Below the pieces are notes generated by a model. The model was given only the letters and a program-made list of their open reading frames with translations. It did not search any database and was not told where the DNA came from. A program made the position numbers and the translations under genes. From Cocos nucifera (taxonomy: Eukaryota > Streptophyta > Magnoliopsida > Arecales > Arecaceae), in NCBI GenBank assembly GCA_006176705.1, contig QRFJ01000058.1, positions 558,001 to 622,000 on the forward strand: 64,000 bases of DNA, read 5' to 3'. This document shows, piece after piece, positions 31,534-44,111 of the stretch (position 1 is its first letter; every line of letters begins with the position of its first letter).

Positions 31534-34024
31534 TGAAGGAACCAGATCTAGGGTTTCATAGGTAAATCTTGAAATTTTTTCAAGATCTTGCAATGAAAGA
31601 TTTAAATAAATCTAAAATTTATTTAAATAATTATGTAAATACCTAGGCCTTAGATCTATTACATGATTAAGGCATGATGTTAAATCAAAAATTAAAATCA
31701 AATAAGAAAGAAAAAGATTGATCAAATCAACCTAGATCTACATTACATCAAATGCAGGTATGAAGTTTATAGATCAGATCTATTATCTGAGCAAGTTTAG
31801 ATGTTCTAACTTATTGATCTAGGTTTGAGGATAAAGTTATGAGCTGCACACACATCCAACCTCTAGGAGTCATCCATACGAGCCTACGATCTCTGATCTA
31901 AAATCCGATGCAGGAAATCAGCACAGTATGCTAGTACTGTGCTGATCCTTCTTCGACGGTCGATCCAATGCTTTCTTCTTCAAAATTTGCACTCTCTAAA
32001 ATAAGAGAAGGAAGATGAGAGTTTGCTGATCTGAGACTCTCTCAAAAAAACTCAAAAGAAAGAAGGAGAGATTGAAAATAAAACAGCCCTAGAAGAAGAT
32101 CCTCTTCTTCTTCTCTTTTTTCTCACCTAGACACCTAGTTTGGTGCCTATGGAACCCCCATGCCCAAGTACCCTCTTCCTCTGATTTTTTCACACCCCAA
32201 ACCTCTCCCAAAGCCTTATATTCCATGAAAAAATTAGAATAAAACTCATCCAATAAATAGGGAAAAAGAAGAGTCCAAGTTAGGTCAAATTCCTAGACTA
32301 GGAATATCCAAACATAGGAAGTTGTTTGGGAGCCCAACTCTTAGGCGCCTCCTCCATAATTTTTTACATGGACCAGTAAGGGAGGGTGCACAAAAAAGGA
32401 GATTATTTTCATAGAATAAGAGAAGAATTAATTAAAAGAGGGGGTGGCACTCAAGGGAAGATGTTTTGGTCTACAAGGATTCTATCTCATAGAATCCTAA
32501 GCAAAACCAATTCCTCCTTTGACTTGGTCTTCCACCTATCTACCAAATATGACTTGGAGGGAGAGAGGGGGCATGAAAATCAGAAAGAAAGAGATTTTCT
32601 AAGAAAAATATCTAAAAAATAGGTATGGAGGGAGTTGGGACTAAGGTGGCGCAAGGAGATAGGGAGTCCTAGTCACACTAGGACTCCTGTTTTAACTTGA
32701 TCAAACAAGATCTTTTAACCAAATAAAATCAAAATTAAACTAATCTAATTAAATAAGACTCTAATATATTTAAGAACTTAATTAAATTAAATTAAATTAG
32801 ATTTAATTTTAATTTATTTTTTAATTAAATTAGAAAATTAGATTAATCCGAGTCCTGGTTAGACTAGGACTAGTTCTTCCTTGCACTTGGCTTATCCAAT
32901 AAACCAATTGAACTTGATCCAATCAAGTCCAAATCAAATTTAATTAAATCATTACTAATTAGACTTAATTTTAGCCTATTAGCTTAATCAAATTAAGTCA
33001 ATTAGTAATCTAATTGCTAATCAATCCTCCTATAATACTTACACTAAGTTAAATATCAATCATATTGATTGTCTAACCCTAGAACGATTCTTAATCATTG
33101 ATCAACCATCCAATCAGATCATAAGCTCTAATGTATGTGACCACATAGGTCCGAACCTAAGTTGGTAGCATAAAAATAAATTTTTGTACCAATCAAAGTG
33201 ACCATCTAGCAATGATATCCGATGATCGGATAGGTCGAAGGTGTAGAACACCATCCTTAAAACCCACATGGATATAGTTTCCATATAATTCATCCCCTTG
33301 ACCATAATGCTCATAGGACACATCAAAGTTCAACTATCAACTCTGATCAGGTTGTTCACATTATATTTTAAAATATCAAATCCATCTGATGGATTATCCT
33401 GGCCAAGGTTTTATTATATTGAAATACAGTGATACATTCTTCTCTAACTCTTGGAGTGGTCAATTCCATCTTGATCACACTCTGACTTTACAAGTACTTG
33501 ACTATATCCAGAAGTCTTTTGTTGTTGAATTAGAAATTTAGTTAGTCCGGTACCAAAATATAGTGAGTTGCTTGCAAGTCACTGAGGTGATCTCAGGTCT
33601 AAGGGATACTTATATCTATATTCCATCAGAGACATTCTCGACAGCAGAATGCTCTAAAGTTGGTCACATTCAATGATGATGTACCCATACATCTCACCTA
33701 TATGCCATTCCAGTGTCTCCACACATCTTGGTTAAGAGGACAACCAACCTATATGGTATATAGCGATCTATGCTCGATAGACATTGTCATCCTAATTAAT
33801 AGCCTATCATTTGGTCGTGAATAAATTTAAGGATTAATTGATAAATCCTCTCTTTATCGAAACTAAATAGTCCTAAGGACTTCATCACAATAATGGAGTT
33901 CATTAAAAGATGTAAACTTATGATAAAAAAAGATGTCAAAATATTTTTTATTAATTAATAAATTAATTATAATATCTCAATCGTCAATAGACTGACGATT
34001 GGCTTTGAGACATAATTTCTAACA
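31534..34024 (-). repeat. Copia-3 5' LTR
   Basis: 2491 bp, TGTTAGAAATTATG...GGTTCCTTCA on the minus strand, directly next to the PBS. It carries all three hairpins and the best kept small LTR frame of this family (33326-33114). Confidence 0.93.
33114..33326 (-). other. Small conserved reading frame in copia-3 LTR
   Basis: A 70-codon open frame within the LTR, with core FDLSDHRISLLDGHFDWYKN then LFLCYQLRF. The equivalent frame is seen in copia-2 (34646-34837) without gaps over the core, and with stops in the other LTRs. Whether it is translated is unknown. No known domain recognised. Confidence 0.3.
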
Positions 34025-34029
34025 CTATC
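34025..34029. repeat. Target-site duplication CTATC, right copy, of copia-3
   Basis: Follows the LTR end TCTAACA and matches 20342-20346. Confidence 0.9.
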
Positions 34030-35733
34030 TTTCTTAAATGAATTCCTAAATTATCATGAAGTCCTTAGAACCACAATCAATTGATAAAAGAGGATTTATC
34101 GGATGGTTTTTAAATTATTCATGATCAAATGATAAGTTATTAATAAGGATGATAACTTATCGAGTGTATGTCACTGTATGCCATATGTATTGGTTATCCT
34201 CGTAACCAAGTCATGTGTAGACACTGGTATGGCATCCAAGTGAGATGTAGGAGTACATTTGCACTGAACATGATCAATGTAGCACTCTACTATCAAGAGT
34301 AGCTAGCTAAAGCCAATGGGTATAAGTGTTCCTCCGACTTAAGATCACCATGATGACTTGCAAGTAACTCACTATACTTTGGTGCCGGACTGCCTGTATT
34401 TCTAATATAGGTTCGAAAGATTTCTGGGTACAGTCAAGTACTTATGAAGTCGGTGTGTGAGTCAAGATGGGATTGACCACTCTTGATTAGTTTTAGGAAG
34501 AGAATATCTCATTGTATTTCAATTTAGCAAAATTTAGGCTTAGGTAATCCTCATGAGGTATCACAGGATTTGCAAAATTTTGAGACATAATAGAGATAAC
34601 TTGTCTAAGTGTTTGATAGCATACTCAAAGTTGTCTTGAGTATGATTGGTCATAAGGATGAATTATACGATAACCATGGGCCAAGATTCTAAGAATGTTG
34701 CTTTGCATACATTCGACCTATCCAGACGTCGAAAACCATTGCTAGATGGTAACTTCGATTGGTACAGGAATTGGTTTCTGTGCTACCGACTTAGATTCAA
34801 ACCTATGAGGTCATATATATTAGATCTTGTAACCTGATCAGATAGTTAATCGATGATTGAGAATCATTCTAGGGTCAATCCATCAATATGATTGGTGTTT
34901 GACCTAATGCAAGCATTACAGGAGGATCGATCAGCAATTAGATTGCTAATCAGCTCAATTTATTTGAGCAATCAGACTGAGATCAAGTCTAATTGAATTA
35001 GATTCAATTAGAATTGATTTGAATTTAACTAGATTAAATCTAATTGATTTATTGAATAAGTCAATCACAAGGAAGAACAAGTCCTTGTTAGACTAGGACT
35101 TGAATGCACCTAATTCCTAATTGAGTTAGAATTTAAATCAAAATTAAATATATTTTAAATTAATTTAATTGAGCTCCTAATTAGACTAGGATCATCTTTA
35201 ATTGAGTTGCATTTAATCTAATTTAAATAGGATTTAAATTAGATTCAAACCTATTTTGACCTAGTCAAACAAGAGGAATCCCAGTTGGACTGGGACTCTC
35301 TCTCTTTCCTTGCGCCTAAGAAAGCCCATACCCACATTTCATTTCTAGAAGTTAATGTAACTTAATTAGATACATAAGAATGATTTCCATGCCCCATAAT
35401 CTAGAGGTTTTGGAATAAATTTTGAATTGGTCAAAATTGGAAAGTAGTTATGCATGCGATTCTATTTGATAGAGTCCTTAAAACCTAAAACTCTATCTCT
35501 CCCTATGGAAATAAACTCCATGCCTCCCATATTGTTGTGCACCCTTTTTTCATCCTTTTAGGAATGTTTTTGCTGGTTCTCCATGTTGAGAAAGGGATGG
35601 GATGGCATCGTGGCATCCAAAAGTTGGATGCCACCAAGAATCCTTCTAAGACTAGTCTTTGACCTAGTCATTGGTTGTTAACCCATGCCACTTTTCAAGG
35701 CCCTTTGAGGATGTGATAAATTCTAGAAAAATT
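34030..35733 (+). repeat. Copia-2 3' LTR, second part
   Basis: Resumes the LTR cut at 20346. It aligns loosely with the other copia LTRs (TTGCAAGTAACTCACTATACTTTGGTGCCGG block near 34356; GACTAGGACT near 35090). It ends at 35733, where the copia-4 LTR begins; its last few hundred bases are missing. Confidence 0.75.
34646..34837 (+). other. Small conserved reading frame in copia-2 LTR
   Basis: A 63-codon open frame. Its core FDLSRRRKPLLDGNFDWYRN then WFLCYRLRFKPMRS aligns without gaps to the copia-3 LTR frame. Some differences are conservative, others are not. It could simply reflect conserved LTR DNA. Confidence 0.3.
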
Positions 35734-38221
35734 TATTGCAAAATATATCCCAAAGTCAATCATCAACCTATTGACGATTGACCTACATTACATCTATAAT
35801 TGAGTTATTAAAAAATAAAATATTTTTTGGCATTTTTCATACAAAAGTATTCATTTTCTAACGAACTCCATTATTGTGATGAAGTCTTTAGGACTATTTA
35901 GCTTTGATAAAGAGAGAATTTATCGATTAGTCCTTAAATCTATTCAAAACCAAATAATAGGCTATTAATTAGGACAACAGCATCTATCGAGCATAGATCG
36001 ATGTATGCCATATAGGTTGGTTGTCCTCTTAACCAAGGAGTGTGGAGACACTAGTATGGCATACAGATGAGATGTGTGTGTACATCATCATTGAACATGA
36101 CCAACTTCAGAGCATTCTACTATCGAGAATATCTCTGATGGGATATAGGTATAAGTGTCCCTTAGACCTGAGATCATCTTAGTGGCTTGCAAGCAACTCA
36201 CTATGCTTTGGTACCGAACTAACTAAATTTTTAATTCAGTAATGAAAGACTTCTGGGCATAGTCAAGTACTTGCAAAGTCAGAGTGTGATCAAGATAGAA
36301 TTGACCACTCCAAGAGTTGCAGAATAATGTATCACTATATTTCAATATAGCAAAACCTCATCCAGGATAATCCATCAGATGAACTCGATATTTTAAAATA
36401 CAATGTAGACAACCTGATCAGAGTTGACAGTTGAACTTTGAGGTATCCTATGATCATTTTGGTCAAGAGGATGAATTATATAGAAACTATATCCGCATGA
36501 GTTCTAAGGATGATGTTCTACACATTTGACCTATCTGACCGTCGATACCATTGCTAGATTGTTACTTCAATTAGTACAGAAATATGTTCTTATGGTATTG
36601 ACTTAGATTTAGACCTATGAGGTTACACACATTAGAGCTCATGATTCAATCGGATGGTTAATTAATGATCAAGAATCATTCTAGGGTTAAACAATCAATA
36701 TGATTGATGTTTAACCTAGTGCAAGCATTACAAGAGGATCGATTAGCAATTCGATTACTAATTAACTTAATTTAATTAAGCCAAAAGAATAAATTTAGTT
36801 TAATCAAATATAATTTAATTTTATTTAGTTTGGGCTTGATTGGATTAAGTCCAATTGGCTTATTAGATAAGCTAAGTGTAGGGAAGAACTAGTCCTAGTA
36901 CAACTAGAACTCCGATCAATCCAATTTTCTAATTTGATTAAAAAATAAATCAAAATTAAATCTAATTTAATTAAGTTCTTAATTAGATTAAAATCTTATT
37001 TTATTTAGTTGACTTGGTTTTAATTTAATTTGGTTTGAGAAACCATATTTGACCAAATCATAGATGGAATCCTAGTGAGACTAGGGTTCCACCTTGCGCC
37101 ACCTTAGCCCTCCATGCCCCCCATGCCTATTTTTTAGGAATTTTTCATAGAAATACTCTTTCCCCTTACCTTCATGCATGCCTCCTCTCTTCCTCTCTTT
37201 CTCATATGGTAATTTGGTAGTTGACCAAGTCAAAAAAAGAAGTAAATTTTGTTCAAGGATTCTACGAGATAGAATCCTTATAAACTAAAACACCTCCTTC
37301 TAGTTGTGCTGCCCACACCTTCTTTATTTTCTCCAAATTCCATGGTAAAAGAAAAAGTTTTTGTGCACCCCTATTGCTGGTCCATGGCAGGAAATAAGGT
37401 GGGGATGCCCAAGAGTTTGGTGCCTCAACAACTTGCCATATTATGTCCTTTCCTTGCCTGAGTTTTTTTGACCAAACATGGACTCTGCATATCTTTTTAT
37501 TTAGGATAAATTTTTGGCTAAAATTTTTATGAAATATAGACCTTTGAGATAGCTTTGAGATTTGCAAAAATCAAAGGGAGAGAGTCTTTAGGCATTGGGG
37601 TTCCATAGACACCAAACTAGGTGTTTAGGTGAGAGCAAAGAGAAGAAGAAGAGGGTCTTCTTTCAGGGTTGCTATGTTCATCATCTTCCTTCCTTCTTCC
37701 TTAGATTTTCTAAGAGAGTCTCAAATCTGAAACCTCTTCTCCATCTTATCCTCTTTGAAAGAATCTAAATCCAGAAGAAGGAGGCATCTGATCAACCATC
37801 AAAGAAAGATCAGGACAATACTAGCATACTGTGCTGATTTCCTGCATCAAGATTTTTGATCGTGGTCGTGGGCTCATGTGGACGACTCCTAGAAGTTGGA
37901 CATATATGACTCATAACTTCATCCTCAAATCTGGATCAGCAAGTTAGAACATCTAACTTGCACAGGGAATAGATCTAATCTATTGGTTTCATAGCTGTAT
38001 TACATGTAGTATTGTAACATGTTGATGAGATCAACATGTTAATCTTTTCTTTATATTTTTAATTTTTGATTTAATATCATACCTTGATCATATAATAAAT
38101 CTTAGATCTAAAATATTTTTATATTTATTTAAATAAATATTTATTTTATTTAAGTTTTTTGCTTCCTGACCTTGAAAAAGTTTCAAGATCTACCCGTGAA
38201 ACCCTAGATCTGGTTCCTTTA
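35734..38221 (+). repeat. Copia-4 5' LTR (array LTR a)
   Basis: Starts TATTGCAAAATATATCCC (canonical TG changed to TA) and ends GGTTCCTTTA. About 2.49 kb. A PBS follows directly. Confidence 0.88.
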
Positions 38222-38223
38222 AT

Positions 38224-38235
38224 TGGTATCAAAGC
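38224..38235 (+). other. Copia-4 primer-binding site
   Basis: TGGTATCAAAGC, one change from the tRNA-Met consensus. Confidence 0.8.
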
Positions 38236-40136
38236 CAGATTCTTATTACATAATTTTTTTGAGCATATTTAGATTATTTATTAGATTAGATCTAATTTAT
38301 AATCTAATTATTAAATTAAAAATTAAAAATTTAGATCTCATGAACTACTATAAGGTTGGCCTTCTATAAGGTTTACCCCTTATAGTGAAAAGGTTGTCCT
38401 AGTTCATGATGACCTATTCCTAATCATAAATTTAATTGATTTAATCTAATTTTATTTATAATTTAATAGATTTAAAATTATTTTAGATCTAAAAATAAAG
38501 TTTTTAGAATGCACAAACTGCTATAAGATTGTCCTGCTGTAAGGTTTATCCCTTACAGTGAAAAGATTGTCCCAGTACGTGCTAATCCAAAACATTGATC
38601 ATAAAATTATAGATTAAATATAAAAAATTTTATAATCTAATTAAAAATATTTTAATCTAATTTTAATCATCATAAATATATAAGATTTGATCTAAGTTGA
38701 TTTATGATTGATTGGTGTTGAAACTGTTTCAATTACATGAATATGTTTAGATTAGATCTAAAGTAGATTCATGTTTATGTTACTTATATTTTGATTATGA
38801 ATCAAATATGCAACTTGGTTGATAGAACCATATTATAAAAATATTTTATAAATATGAAAATTATTTTCAAAAAGCCAAACCCCAATCCTCAGCCCAAAAC
38901 TTAATTAAGAATTAAGAAGTTATTTGATTAGGATCTAGAATTGTAAATTGAAGATCCTAAGACATGAATCATAACACATTGGGTTAAATAGATTAGTGGA
39001 GATTAGGTCCATTAATTGGATTAGACCTAGGGTTAGATTAAAGAATGGACTTAATTAAATAATTAACTAAATCTAATCAATTGTTATCATAGATTAGGTC
39101 AAGGATTCACTAGATCAATTACAATAGTTGTAGTTGGTCAAGTTCATATCTTTAACAAGACCCAAGATGAACTTGATTCATGGCTACGAGATCTAGAATG
39201 AACTGTTAGGTTGATCTAATTAAAACTAATTAAATCAATTGGTGTCTAAGGTAAACTAGATCGGTGGTCTTTAATTGGCAGCCTGCTTACCTGACCATTT
39301 TTGATAATGTCTAAGGCAAGCTTTGGCAGACCTTCCCACTAATCGAACTTATCTGGCCTCTTGGTGAAATTATATTTTGATCGAATCACTTGACTATTTG
39401 AGCTGACCCATGTCAACTAGGTAAATTAATATGACTGATTTAGGTGCTCCTTGACTAACCTATTAATGGTCTCTCTTAAGCTGACTTGGTGAAGTCAATG
39501 GGAGAATCAGGATAAGCTGATTCATCTGACCTTCTCTCTTCTTTAAAAATTAAATTCTCTAAAATTATTAGACCCTTAAAATGAATTAGTTATGGTGATA
39601 ACTAGATCATAGCCTTCCATTAAGTGGATGATAATGGATCCATCAGTTGGATAATCATCGAAGGCCCAAAGGCCTGGTGCTTATCGATTGATGGAATTAT
39701 CATTCATTATATGATTTCTTGGCTACATCTTTCTAAATGGTTGTTAGGTTAGCCAACCAAAGTAAGGCCTAATCATTCATTGATTAGATGGGCTAAGTAT
39801 GGTCATATTAATGGTTGGACCTAACCCGACCTTTTCAGTGGAGACCAAAGCCTACTGATTATGGACTGGAGCAAAATTTAATTACTAAAAATTATTTAGA
39901 GAAATAATTGATTATGAACCTATCCTTAGATGCACATGGGTTGGTCAACTAAAGTTGGGCTCATGTGCAGTCTATGTGGATTCTAGTACCCACTAAGAAA
40001 TTAGGGTAATTCCTCGAATTGGAGGTAAAGGCTACCAATTCAAATAAAATAGTGGAAGAACCTTTTGATTAAAGTCCAAATCTTTAAGTTTAATGAATCA
40101 ATTACTAATTAGATTATGATTTTTCTTTGTGCAAAT
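38236..40136 (+). other. Copia-4 leader with two hairpin modules
   Basis: 1.9-kb leader without long frames. Modules at about 38338-38412 and 38509-38586, 172 bp apart, with arms CTATAAGG/CCTTATAG and CTGTAAGG/CCTTACAG. Confidence 0.7.
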
Positions 40137-41055
40137 ATGGCCACTTCCCTATCGCTCCGATCAGTATTAGATAATGATAAGTTGGTGGGACCCAATTTTA
40201 GTAGTTGGTACCAAAAGTTGAAGATAGTTCTGGAGCATGAACGGATCCTATATGTGCTAACGGATCCTGCACCTGAGAAGCCAGCTACCAATGCATATGG
40301 TACAGTTAGAGACACTTACCAGAAGTGGCTCAATGATCGGACCATGGTGCGCTGCATCATGCTGACTACCATGAGCGATGAGTTCAGTCGCAAATTTGAG
40401 ATAGCTCAGCCAAAGGATATGCTTCAAGTGTTGGAGGATTCCTTTGGCACACTCGATGACGTAGAGAGGCACAAAACTAGTTGTGTCATCTTCAACACCA
40501 GAATACAGGATGGTGCCTCTTTCACTGATCATGTATTATACATGATCGAGCTGATAGAGCGATTAAGCAAGCTCAATTTTTCCTTGCATAAACAGCTTGA
40601 AAAGGATGCAATACTAAACTTGTTATCCAAGTCTTTTCCCCCATTTCTTACTCATTTTAGAATGATAAAGCCTGAAGTAGACTACCACGAGTTACTAGGG
40701 TTACTTCAGAACTTTGAGAAGGATCACCAACTCCAAAAGAAGTCAATAAACTTAGTGAAATGTTCATCTTCTGATTTTCGATCCTTTAGGAAAGGAAAGA
40801 AGAATATGAAGAAAGCTAAGAAGATGCAAGTTCAGGCTGGGACATCTGTGCAGGGCCAAACCAAAAAGATCAAGCTCGATAAGAGTCAAGCTAAATACTT
40901 CTTTTGCAAGAAGCGGGGGCATTGAAAAAGGAACTATCCTCAGTACATTGCCTCTCTGGATCCGAACAGGCAGAGAAAGAAGCAAGCTATTGTTGGGCAA
41001 TATATGTATATGATAACTCCTTATAATTTCTTTATTTATGATATTACTGACTGGA
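40137..41055 (+). pseudogene. gag: Copia-4 gag, nearly intact
   Basis: The longest true coding frame in the window: open from 40116 to TGA 40923-40925. The start is taken as ATG 40137 (MATSLSLRSV), matching the starts of copia-1 and copia-3, giving about 262 codons. Core FEIAQPKDMLQVLEDSFGTL, YMIELIERLSKL, then a lysine-rich stretch (RKGKKNMKKAKK) and zinc knuckle. The knuckle is damaged (first and last cysteine are tyrosine) and holds the family's TGA right after its histidine. Gag would assemble into cytoplasmic particles and bind the RNA. The intact capsid part suggests a rather young copy. Confidence 0.88.
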
Positions 41056-44000
41056 TATTGGATACCGACAGTCCTTACCATATTTACAATTTGTTGCAGA
41101 GGTTGTAGGTCAGTAGGAGATTCGAGCAAAGTGAAAGATTCCTGAATGTTGGAGATGGAAGATCAGTTCTAGTTCTAGCTTTAGAAATTCTGAAACTTAT
41201 ATTTGAGTTTCATATCATTGTTCTTAGTGATTGTCATTTCTATCCTAATTTTTTTTTAAATATCATTTCTGTAGGCCTTCTGGCCAAAAATAATTATGAA
41301 ATTTTAATAAAAAAATAAGTTTGTAATATCATTATGAATGGTGTTACTATTTTCTATGGATATTTAAACAATTGTGTGTATATGTTATCATAATCTGTTA
41401 ACATAGTCTATCTCACTAGCAAGCATACTAGATTAGATAGCATATCAGATATCTATTTATGGCACTGTAGGCTAGATCATACAAATAAGAATAGGATAAA
41501 CAGGTTGACTCAAGAGGAAATCCTCAAAGTCAATGATTGTGAATCACTTCCAACCTATGAGTCCTGCCTTCTTGGTAAAATGACCAAGTCACCTTTTACT
41601 GAAAAAGATGAGAGAGCCACTGAGCTCTTAGGTCAAGTACATACTGATGTATGTGGACCAATGAGCATAAGTACTAAAGGTGGATATGTCTACTTTATCA
41701 CTTTCATAGATGATCTATCCAAATATGGATATGTCTATCTGATAAAACATAAGTCAGATTTTTTTGAAATATTCAAATGATTCTGAAGTGAAGTAAAAAA
41801 ATAAATTGGAAAGAGTATTAAAACTCTTCGGTCTGACCGAGGAGAAAAATACCTTTTTGATGAATTTCTCACATATTTAGGAGAGAATGAGATTCTCTCC
41901 TAATGGACTCCTCTAGAAACACCACAGCATAATGGTGTATCTGAAAGGAGCAATCGAACTCTGTTAGACATGGTCGGATCCATGATGAATTTTGCCAGCT
42001 TGCCGATATCCTTCTGGAGATATGCACTCGAATCGACTTGTTATCTATTAAATAGGGTTCCAAGTAAGTCTGTAGTTAAGACTCCATATGAGATATGGAT
42101 AGGGCATAAGCTAGTACTTTCACACCTTAGGGTTTGGAGGTATCCGGCTTATGTCAAATGGTTAATTACAAATAAACTTGGACCTAAGTCTGACAAGTGC
42201 ACATTTATAGGATACCCAAAAGAGATCAAAGGATACTATTTCTACCATGCTGATGAACAAGGTATTCGTCAGTCTTAAGACAACCTTTTTGGAAAAGAAA
42301 TTCCTTAATGAAGGAACTGTTGCCTTTAAGGTTGAACTTGATGAAGTTCAATAGGTAGAAAAATCGACACCTATAGCTGAACTTGAGTTAGATTTGATTA
42401 AATCAAATCCAGAGCCCAGTGTACCTACACTATTAAGGCAATCTAGTAGAGTACCATGTCATTTGGATAGATACTATGGTTTCTTAGTCCAAGACGGTGA
42501 TCCCATCGAACTCGATGAGAATGATGAGGATCCGATCACCTATATGGATGTTATGCAAACACCTACTTCTAAGAAATGGCTTGAGGTTATGAAATCCAAA
42601 ATGGAGTCCATGAAGGTCAACGATGTATGGATATTGGTTGACCCACCCGAAGGGGTTAAACCCATTAGATCTAAATGGGTCTTCAAAAGAAAAAGAGGTG
42701 CATATGGAAAGGTAGAGACCTATAAAGCCCATCTAATTGCCAAAGGGTATCGTCAACGTTATGGTATTAACTATAATCAGATGTTTTCTCCTATGGTAAT
42801 GCTCAAATTCATTTAGATTATGCTTGCGATTGCTGTCCATCTAGACTATGAGATCTGACAGATGGATGTGAAGACAGCTTTCCTAAATGGAGAGTTGATT
42901 GAAGAGGTGTGTATGATACAACCTGAGGGGTTCACATCCACAGATGAGTCCAAGGTGTGCAGGCTTTAGAGATCCATTTATGGACTGAAGCAAACATCTC
43001 GGAGTGGGAACATACATTTTAATAAAGTGATCAAGACGTATGATTTCGTTAAAAATGGAGAAGAACCCTGCATTTACAAATGGGCAATTGGTCCAGTAGT
43101 AGTATTCCTTGTCTTGTACGTGGATGACATTCTTTTAATCGGAAATGACATCCCCGCACTGTAGGGAATAAAAGTCTGGTTGTCATCACAGTTCTCCATG
43201 AAGGATTTGGATGAAGCATCCTACATCCTAGGGATGAAGATCTATAAAGATAGATCTAAAAGGATACTTGGATTATCCCAGTCCATGTACATAGATATTG
43301 TGCTAAAGAGATTCAGCATGGAGAATTCCAAAAAGGGCTCTCTCGATAGACCATGAAATTTCTCTCTCTAAGAAAGATTGTCCCATAACTCTTAAAGAGA
43401 GAGTGTATGAGTAGAGTCACATATGCTTCGACAGTAGGATCTATCATGTATGCCATGACATGTACGAGACCAGAAGTGGCATACTCACTAGGAGTAGTGA
43501 GTAGATACCGGTCTGACCCTGAAGAAAACCACTAAAAAATGGTTAAAACCATCCTTAAGCATTTGAGAAATTCTAAAGACCAATGGTTGGTTTATGGAAA
43601 GTCAGATCTAAAACTTATGGGATTTATAGACTCCAGCTTTTAATCTGACCATGATGATAGTAGAAGCGTGTCAGGATATATCTTTACACTAAATAGTGGA
43701 GCTATCGACAGGAAGAGTTCTAAGCAGCATATTGTGATAGACTCTATTTGCGAAGTAGAGTACATCGCAGCATCAGATGCTGCGAAAAAAATTATGTGGT
43801 TGAAAAAGTTTATCATCGAGCTCAGAGTAGCATACTTTCTTGATGGTCCGGTCCTGCTCTACTACAACAGCACTGGTGCCATTGCTCAGGCGAAAGAATC
43901 GAAGGCACACCAGTGAACAAAGTACATTCTATGCTGCTTCCACCTAGTCCGGGAGATCGTGGATAGAGGTAATGTCGACCTTCAAAAGATCGATGAAAAG

Positions 44001-44098
44001 AAGAACCTGATCGATCCCTTTACTAAAGCCCAATGATAAAGGAGTTCGACGACCACAAGTCGAAGATGGGTATTAGATACTGTGCCGAGTGACTTTAG
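41056..44098 (+). pseudogene. pol: Copia-4 pol
   Basis: Protease with DTDSPYH near 41070; GAG-pre-integrase near 41459 (LWHCRLDHTNKNR); integrase from 41577 (MTKSPFTEKDERATELLGQV, HTDVCGPMS, FIDDLSKYGYVY), broken by TGA at 41778 and later stops; SNRTLLDMVGS near 41955; RT from about 42530, open 42394-42816 (GVKPIRSKWVFKRKRGAYGK), MDVKTAFLNGEL near 42864 and YVDD at 43117-43128; RNase H from about 43660 (SICEVEYIAASDA) to 44098. Several TGG codons have become TGA or TAG. Order and lengths are normal for copia. Inactive. Confidence 0.88.
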
Positions 44099-44111
44099 GA
44101 TAAGTGAAAGT

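Larger units (their letters stand above)
20347..34024 (-). mobile_element. Copia-3: Ty1-copia element, reverse orientation, internally deleted, holding gypsy-2
   Basis: On the minus strand: 5' LTR 34024-31534, PBS 31531-31520, leader, gag from 29823, protease, start of integrase, gypsy-2 (28299-23075), rest of integrase to about 22428, then a truncated 3' LTR 22427-20347. RT, RNase H and the first 420 bp or so of the 3' LTR are lost in one deletion. The ends TGTTAGAAAT...GGTTCCTTCA and the 5-bp TSD CTATC are intact. It is the same family as copia-1, -4 and -5. Confidence 0.93.
14890..35733 (+). mobile_element. Copia-2: older, degraded Ty1-copia element, interrupted by copia-3
   Basis: Parts are a 5' LTR tail (14890-15446), PBS (15449-15460), leader (15447-17495), shrunken gag-pol (17496 to about 20218) and 3' LTR (20235-20346 and 34030-35733). 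The start of the 5' LTR and the end of the 3' LTR are both missing, so no target duplication can be shown. It is related to copia-1 but clearly more diverged in LTR and coding parts, so it is a different subfamily or an older insertion. Copia-3 is inserted in its 3' LTR. Confidence 0.8.

Noticed and set aside
37262..37567. 101-codon minus-strand frame in the copia-4 LTR
   Set aside because: Not kept in the two other LTRs of the array and has no recognisable domain.
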